Source: Trochalopteron elliotii | Lineage: Eukaryota; Chordata; Aves; Passeriformes; Leiothrichidae | DNA length: 64,000 nt | NCBI GenBank assembly: GCA_024734555.1 | Contig: JANPWX010000557.1 | Span: 447,807-511,806, forward strand | Reading direction: 5' to 3' | Shown: positions 53,501-62,500 of the stretch, in pieces | Numbering within the stretch: the first letter of the stretch is position 1 | How the letters are laid out: each line of letters opens with the position of its first letter | Program-made: the position numbers and the translations under genes | Notes under the pieces: model-generated | The model's input: the letters and a program-made list of their open reading frames with translations, nothing else | The model's database searches: none | Told to the model about the DNA's origin: nothing

Positions 53501-56500
53501 GTGCAGGGAGGAAGGAATGGGCTTGTGGCTTATTAAAGGAAAGAGACAAAGCCCTGGGCATTCATGCAGCAGAGATGATGATGAGGTGCCAGAGGTGGTG
53601 AGGGACTGAACCAGAGGTTAGAGAAGCAGGAAATAGAAACTGATTGTTAGTTACTAACAGTGATTTCTGCTGTGCACTGCGGGCAGCGCTGCCCTCTTAC
53701 CGCCTCCTGAGACTGCGATTTACTCATGATTGTGAGCAGAGTTTGTAACAGCACGTCCAGGAGGCTCTCCACCATCATCTCAACCTCCTCCACGACATCT
53801 CCCTCCTACAGCAAGTGGTGAAAAAAGTTAGAAACTGGAGAGATGGAACAGGTGAAGACAGTTCTGCTGAGTCAGCCATACCACAGGCTTGCTGGGACAG
53901 AGCTCACAGAAGTACAGTCAAATTCCTCATTGGTACCAGATCCTGTTGTTCTGTCAGTGTTTGTATGTTACCTTGACAGTCTCTGATGAAAACATTCAGG
54001 GTCACAGCCATAAAGGTTAGTCTATAATCAAAGGTCTAGAACACAACAGGAGCAAATTATGTTCAGGAACCTTTACTCCATGGCAGTATTATTTTAGCTT
54101 ATTTCCATGATACCTTTCATCTCATTCCTTTCACACAGAACCATGACTTGCAATTGGAAATACACATTGGTATGAATTATATTTAGTATCACGAGCTTCC
54201 TACTTTAGTCAGGTGGGGAAACTTCACCACCCCCTCTTTGTGAGCATTGCTTTACATGATCTAGTTACCATTTGAGATCAGAGTGTTGTTGTGACCGTCA
54301 AAGCTGGGTGTTGAAACTCAGCAGCAATTTCCAAAAGTAAGTGGGATTTCATTGATTGGATAATTTTAGAGTATTCTTTTCATGTGAACCACAAAGTGCT
54401 AGTTACTGTCTCTTGCAGAACTACAAGTCCTTGAGCTGTGTACAACTTTTAAACTCCATTGGCATCTAAGTTCTGGGCTTGCATGCAGAAAATTAAACAG
54501 TGTCAAAGCTGGTAAGGGTGTATGAGTCCCCTCTCCTAACAGCAAGCACACTGTGTAATGAGGATGCTCTGAGTCACACACAGAGCCAGACCCTCATTTC
54601 AGATGTTCTCCTGCTGGCAGCACAATCTTCTTTTTAAAAGGTTCTTTGAAAAACCTTTATTAACCTATAAAAATGTCTCACTCTTCATTTTACTAAATCA
54701 GTGGTGCAAATAAAAAATTAAAATCAAGTAGCACATTTACCAAAGAACTGGTCTTGATTATGGAGAAGATACTACTGAGGATCCCAGAGCAGATCAGCAG
54801 CTCCTTCTGCTGTCGTAGGTGAAGGTGGATGTGGTGAAGGACTACAGGCAGCAAGATGCGCCGGGACTCTGAATGAAGGAAAATCATTTCAAATGTAAGG
54901 AAAGAAAACATTTACGAACAATTACAATGGATGGTTTCAACAAAAGTCTGTGGTGTTAGCATTCTCACCTTGTACTGGGTACAATAATTTAAGTGCTCTA
55001 ACTTGAGGTCCTCTCTACAGAAAAGAGAAACCCAGTGGAGCATTCTATCTTCCACTTTACCTTCATAATTTCTTTCATTCAGACCTTTATGTATGAAATA
55101 CACTCACAATCTTCATCCATTTTCTACTGAGTTCTTAAAGATTTTTTAAAATTCTGTTTTGAAAGTATATGTAAGCAATAATATATTTAAGTAAAATTTT
55201 AAGAATCAAAGAGTTATTGAAGTGTTGAGCTAAAGAAATACTAAAGTTACGACATAAAGATTAAAGATACTTTAAAGGAATGTGGTGGGTTTCTCACACA
55301 ACTATCCCTCCTGTTTCTCAGGCATAAGCTGGCTGGAAAGTAGACTTTCTTCCTGTCCATGATAAGAGCAATGCAAAGTGTAAAGTGAGATTTGGCAGTT
55401 TTAATAATTGACTTGACTTTTTAATGTATGTTTATCAACCTTTAATAGCTACAATTTATCTAGGATGGATTTATAAACATCTCCTACCACAGCGAAACTT
55501 GTAAAGTATTTGTGTTGAGCAGAGTTAACAGAGTTACAGAATATTCTGAGCTGGGACACACAAGGATCATGGAATATACAACTCTGAAGTGAAAGCCCTT
55601 ATGAAAAGAGGGATCAACCCCACAATGTTGGCTTTTTCAGCACCCTTCTCCCAAATGAGTGAATGAATACATTTATCAACTATGCCGCCAAGAGAAATAA
55701 TTACCAACACTACTGGCATTCAGCAGGGAGTTACCTGCAACAAAGCCACTGCAAAAGCAGTGTTGCATAAACAACCCAAGGTGTTGCTGCCCTGGCTCAC
55801 CTGAGAAGGAGAAGAGGCGGCTGTCGACCGTGCGGGCGATGGACTGGAGCTTGACCACGTCCATGGACTGGCCGATGTGCACGGTGCTGGGCATGCTGCC
55901 CAGGGTGCCGCGCACGAACTCCGCCACCTCCTGCACCGTGAACATCTGCAGCAGCTCGTCGAAGATGGCGGGGAACGAGTTCAGCAGGGCGGCCTGCGGG
56001 CACAGGAGGGAGCTCAGCACCTGCAGTGCCCCCCCTGCAGCTCAGGGCTCAACAACAGCAACGACAGGAATGTAGGGTCTGCACAAAGCTACTACAGACT
56101 GCTATGGCTGGTGCTCATGGTTTGGGCTCCCTGGAGCTCAGAGGGAACAAGACACATGTAGCACAGAAAAATCAAGTGCTGCTGCAATAGTAAATCTTAG
56201 GATAGGTTGTGTACATAGATACAGCTTCAAAAAGCTGTATTTTAGGATATAACTTATAAAATAGAAAAAAATTTGAGATATCAGAGAACAGAAGATAGTC
56301 CATTTTTGTTGATCTACTTTTTTCAGTTAATACAACACTTGCTTCTGATCAGAGAGTTCTATACCATTTGTTTGTACTAAGCAACTACCTAAGACAGTTA
56401 AAACTCCTCAGAAAATATTCTGAAGTGAAGAACCTGCTGACAGACCTTTAACCAGCTCTGCCATGTGACATTCCAGGATTTCTGCAGCAGGGGTGGGGTG

Positions 56501-59500
56501 TGAGTCCACGTGAAAGAGGCATCACATCATGCAAGTGTGCATGTGATTCTTGCAGTAGCAGATATTTCCAGCAAGCTGGAGCTATCCTTGAAAGTGCTTC
56601 TTAAAGTGCAGAAATGGTGTCAGCATAACAGCAACAAAAACCTCTTCATGTCTTATTTCCTATTTTTCAATTAATTTTTTCACAAGAGTAGAAAATTCCA
56701 TGCATCACCCTGTGCTCAAGTTCTGCACACTTGGAGTCCCATCAAAGAACTGCCACCACCTTTAATGTTTTAAAATTCTTCTCTTCTTCTACATCCTACC
56801 CAAGCTCCACACCTGCTTCCTCATTATAACTATTTAAATTCCTAGATGGTTGCTTTCTTGAACCAGCCTCACCTCCACACTTCCCTTCCTGCCATTCCCA
56901 CCTCCCTTCCCTGAAGCTCTCCACACAAACCCCCAGTGATTTCCTGCACAGGTTCAGATTTACCAGACTTCACTGCAGATCTTTGTTCAGCTTTGCCCTT
57001 CCAGAGTCTCACCACTGTCAGTATTTTCTTTTCCTCAGAGATTTTTTTGGTTTTGCATTGCATAAACATTTCTGTATCTCTTCCATACTGACATAACTCT
57101 CCTAATCCATACAATCCCAGCCTCCTTCTTTGCAAAATCTTTTTTCCTTCAACAGTGAAATCTAGTTAATAGTATTTGAGCAAAATGAAGTTAATTTTTA
57201 CAACCAACATGGTAGAGCTCATTAAATTATTTTGAATATAAATTTACCTCCTTCTTCCACTCATTCTCCCTCAAAATCTTCTTTTGTTACAATCAACTCA
57301 GATTACACAAACCCCCACAAAGCCTCCTGGGTGTTGTCACCTATTTGTTTCTGCATACCTACAATGTACTAACAAAATAAATAAGTATAAATTGTTTCAC
57401 TAGCTCCTGGTACTCTTGGAAGGCAGTAACAGCCACAGATCCAGTCACTGTCTTTATCTTTGGGATAATATAAGTGAAATAACAATATTGGCCCAACAAA
57501 TCCTTACAGGAGTTTTCCTAAACTTTCTATTACTTAAAAAGCAGAAGGATTTCTGTATAACTCCTAGCAATCCAAGGGTAGGCACGGGATCTCTTCAGGA
57601 AGATCTGGAGCTGTCCTGAGGTGACATCATTTCAAGAGTTCCTTGAAGGTCCCATTATTGCTCAACACCCTAAAATATGCTGGAACATTAATCATGTCAA
57701 GCTAATTGCCTGGGAGGAAGGAAATCAGTTTTACTCTCATTGCTGGAAAAAACTGAGATACTGAGATCTCTCAAACACCCTGGAGAAGAGGACAAGTGTG
57801 AGGAAAAGTATGTTTGCCAGAGCCTCAAGCATTTCTGTGGGTATTTAACAATTGTCCAGATTTCCAGAACTAATAATCAAGTAAGTAACAAATGCTTGGC
57901 TCCCCTGAACAATTTGACTTCTATAACCTTGAGTACACCCTCAGTACTGTCTTTTTGGTGTGTGGGTGCCATAAACTGCTCCATGAATAACTGAAATATT
58001 CCTCATCTCCAAGTTTTAAAGTACCGGCCACTTAAACATCAAACTCCAGTTTGTATGCAGGAAAAGAGTGTTTGGGGTAGGGTAGAGAGATTAACTGGGA
58101 ACATCCACAAGGAAACACTTGAGCAGTCCTGGGGATCATTACTTACAGAATTAAATGTCGGCCTTGTTGTGCCCCCAGATTTTTGTGGGGCACCTGTCCC
58201 GGCTCCGCTCGCCTGCCCTCCAGGCTGGGGGGTCTAAGGGGCAATGGGATCAGGGGGCAACACAGTGGCAAGGGGGAAACAAAAAGTAAACTTTTCAAAG
58301 ATTCAACAAATTACAAAAGTCCAAAGCAAGAAATACTATAGTGAGAGAACGGAGGAAAAATAATTAAAAGGAGAAACAAAGAGAAAAAGGGAAAATCCCC
58401 CATCCTCACAGTGACTCTCCCTCTATATTTGGGACCAACACAAGTGGAAAATATTCAGGAGATACTGTTTCCATTCACCATCACTTTGTCTGCAAAATTC
58501 TGTGCACCGATTTCTCTTGTTCCTGGCACATCTTATTAAACCCACTAAATGGTGATTAAATAAAACATTAGAGCAGCTGTTCTCAAATCTTTCAGAGCAG
58601 CTCCTTAAGAAAGAGATCACTCCACTGGCAGCTTCCTGAACCAGCAGAGTCACTGCTTGGCTGCAATGTTCACAGCAGCTGCTTCTTTGGCAAAATACAG
58701 CAGGTGTTCCAAACATCTGTAACTCTGCAGTAGTGATTACAAACCACCTTCACATTACCAGGGAGCTCTGGGTGCTCCCTTCTGACATTCTCTGAGCAGA
58801 GGCATAAAACAGCATGTTTGACATTTAAAACTTAAATGCAAGAGTATGTAATGCAGTACAGTGGTCTTTAAAACTGAACCCAAAACTCAGTAGCGTCCTT
58901 TCTCACTTTGAGTATTGTCTTCAGCCCATATGGAATCCTCAGGAAGTCCTCTGGGCTTTATTTAATGATGTATTAAATATGAGTATGGGCATCACAACAT
59001 GTTTGTGGTCAAGCTGTACATGATTCTGATTGTAGTTTTAGAATTGTTTATCTGAGTGCAAATACATCAGTTGAACTTCTCACTGCTGTGATGCTGCTGT
59101 GACTGTAAGTATTGATTTGAAGTACTATAATGAAGGATTTAGAAATTCTTGAGGCCAACCATAAGATAAGAATGAGAGAGACTTGAAAATGCAGTTTACT
59201 TCCGTGAAGAGCAAAAATTGCATTATCATGTGAAAAGTCACTTCCTCTTAAGAGTGCCCCCAGCCCAGCTCACCTGTGCAAAGCTACTGTCTAATGCCAT
59301 TAATGGGTGTCTTGTTTCCCAGCATCACCAGCTTGTTAGGGGGAAAAACTCCACTGCCCTGCATCTAACCCCCATGTGCCCACACCTCCTACCCGTGCAG
59401 GAACAGCTGCCTCGTGGTTTGCCAGTGGGAGTGTTGGATATAGCAAACCTGTGTGAAGATGAGAGTCTCAGAGCTCCTGCTGTCCAAGCTGAGCACAAAT

Positions 59501-62500
59501 CTGATGGACTGGAAAAGCTCCTGGATGCTGGAACGGAACTGCTCCTCCTCCATTCCACAAGTAGCTCTGGAGTAAAGGATCCGAGATTGGACAATGAACT
59601 TGAAAAGATATTCCAAGGCCTTAAGGAGCAGGAGAGGAAGGACATCAAGACAGAGAAAAAGAGAGAAAGAAAATAAAGGAGCTTTAAAGAGAACCAGGAA
59701 AGACTATACATGCATAATAACTAAAATCTTGAGCTTTAGAAAGGAGAATGAAAAACAGGTTTTATAAGTTACATAATTCAGCCTAGGAAGAGCTACTCTT
59801 AGGCAAGTATCCATTCTCAACCAATAGTCTTTGTTACTTCCATGTCCCACTAACAGAAAAAGTATGCATTTACATCAAAGAGACAAATCTGAGTTACATA
59901 ATTTGAGGAAAATTTTGGTCAAGGTAAGAAACATCTGGTTTTCTCATGACTTGGCACAATGACTGAAGTGTCTGAAAAAGTTGTTCTGTTTTGTTTCAAA
60001 ATTTTGTAAATGGCATTATTTAGAACTGCATTTATCTGGCAGCAGGGACCATGAAGAAAACACATTGTTCTGAGCAGCTGTAACAAGTCATCAACAGTTC
60101 TGAGACACCAGCCCAGCAAGGTGACACTTCACACACTTCCTTGATGTTGGCTGTGCACAACTGTCAGTGCCAGATTGTACCAAATATCAGGGACATCACT
60201 CCTTCCCTTAGTGCTTAACAGGATTCACCAGCAAAGCAGGGTAATTCATGGTTTGATGATATCCTCAAAATCCAGCACAGGGAAACAACAGGCTGGAGAT
60301 TCAGCAATCATAGGCTGCACAGAAACCTTAGTAATATTTCACTGTATTCCATGGAAAATATTCTTGTCTCACTTCAATGCTGGGAAACTGGAAGTTAATT
60401 CAAATCCAAATTTTGCTCCCAAGACATATTTTTGCACCCATAAGAGTCCCTCACTGAACCACCACCCAATATGCACGAGTATGTAATGCTGTGTTGTAAG
60501 TTTTAGAATACCACAGCTTTAAGGATATTGAATGGGAATGTGAAACTCCTCATAAAGCCATCATGGATTTCAAAATGCCATTGACTCTTCCAGACTTTTT
60601 TTCACCCAGAAATAATTGCAACTTCAGGAATTCAGCAGTTATTATTTATATTCCTGTACTAAACTGTCTCCCAGTAAACCTTCCTTACACCAAAGAACTT
60701 CATCAGGAAATATCAGCTGCATTCCTGGCTCACTTCCAGACAAAGGCCAGTTGGTTCCCAGTCAGCTCTCCAAGGCTGACATCCCTGTGCTGACACCAAA
60801 CCCAGCACATGCAGTGCTCACAGGAGCTGCTTTAGGGCTTCAGACACAACCAGAAATCTCATCTGAAGGCTCATAACTTCAATGAGAGCATTACATTTCG
60901 CAGTGAATCAGAGCATTTGTGTGTGACCCTCCATAATTCCCTGTGGAAGGTGAGGTAGCAGGGCTCAAAACACTGCACTGCCTTAGCACAGACAATGAGC
61001 CCACACAAGCAGTGAACCAGAGAGTCCCCAGTGTTTGCACATATGGCTGGGATGCTAAAAACACAAACCAAGTCTTGGTAGCACAAGTCAGCACCAGGAC
61101 TAACTTTGGCTCTTGCTACCTATAACATCACAAGTCTGATGTGCATTCGTGCCTAGAGACATACAAGTGCACTGAGATAAAATCCCAGCCTTTAGTGACG
61201 TTTGGCACGATACAAAAGGTCAGTGTCAAATTAAAGTAGGTCCCTTACAAACACAGTCTGTGTGCATGTTCATGTAACAGGTGAGCACCTCTGCCCTGTG
61301 ACCAGCAGGGACGACTCAGGGAAAACCTCCTGAGAGAGAAAAGCCCTTGCTGTTGGTTCCCTAATCTAGGCAAAACCCACCTACAGTTCTGCTGGAAGAT
61401 AACTGAAACTGGAAGGGCATTTCCTTGACACAGTTCCTTAGTTCCTAATTTCCTCAGGGACAGCAAAACTGGCTGTGGAGCCATTCATGGGCACTTGGTT
61501 ATAGAAGTCCCCTGGGATGCACAGGCAGCTGTTCCTAAATGCAGCTTTTGTGGAGCTTTGTATAGGGCACAATAAAGGAGCATGATGCTGTGTTCTAGGT
61601 AGAAATGTCCTTTCAGTTATAGTTCCTCCAAGTTGCACAGGAGGTTTTGAGAATGAAGAGCAGTCTTGAGGGAGGTAGGAAATTTTAGAAAACCTCTAGA
61701 ACTCTGCTAATGCCAATGTTTGAAATCAGAATGCTCTGAGACATTTGCATGTCCATCATGAATGTACATGAGCAGCCAGGAGCCACAAGAGTCCAGAGTA
61801 TTTCAGCACCAGCTTTAGGGCACTACACTGAGCAGATAATTCAGGGGAAAAGGGATACAGAGCTATCCTGTTTTCTCAGTCAAAGAACTGCTAATGCAAG
61901 GAGTGTGGTGAACACAGCAAAGACCACAGAAATTCCCAACAGTAGAATCTGGTCCTACTAATGACATGTTAGCAATGATGATGGCTTTGGTACAAACTTG
62001 TTCCAAATGCCTGAAATAAGATCTGGAAACAAAGAAGGAAATCAATCACTTTACTGTAATGGGAGAAGAAAAAGACCTGAATTTGGGCCTGCAAGAGGTA
62101 CCTGCAAAGGCAACTGTCTGAATAAGATGTGACAGCAGCGTGGGTGGCAGAGGATGTGTTGTCAGGTCTGCACAAACTCTGCTGGTAATTTTAATTCCTG
62201 TGCTTGGAAAGGCTTGGGCTGTCAGGTCTGCAAACTGACCTTCCTCACAGAGGGAACAGCCACGTTCCAGCACTTGAGAGCCCCAGTAGGCAAAGAGCTG
62301 CCTTGGAGGCCAAGACACAGCATACCCCATTCACAAAGTGACTCCCCTAACCCCAGCTGCTGAAAGGCATTCCAACATTCCTGTCATTACTATTTCCAAA
62401 CAGGACTGCTGTGAGCTTCAACAAATGCAGATCACATAGGGACAATATCCTACATCTCTCTTTGCTGCACTGCAGAAAGTACTAATCTGTGGTTTGAGAG

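Noticed and set aside
56869..57135. Charged minus-strand open frame in the intron between window exons 2 and 3
   Set aside because: No credible acceptor with a pyrimidine tract and no recognisable homology; likely chance.
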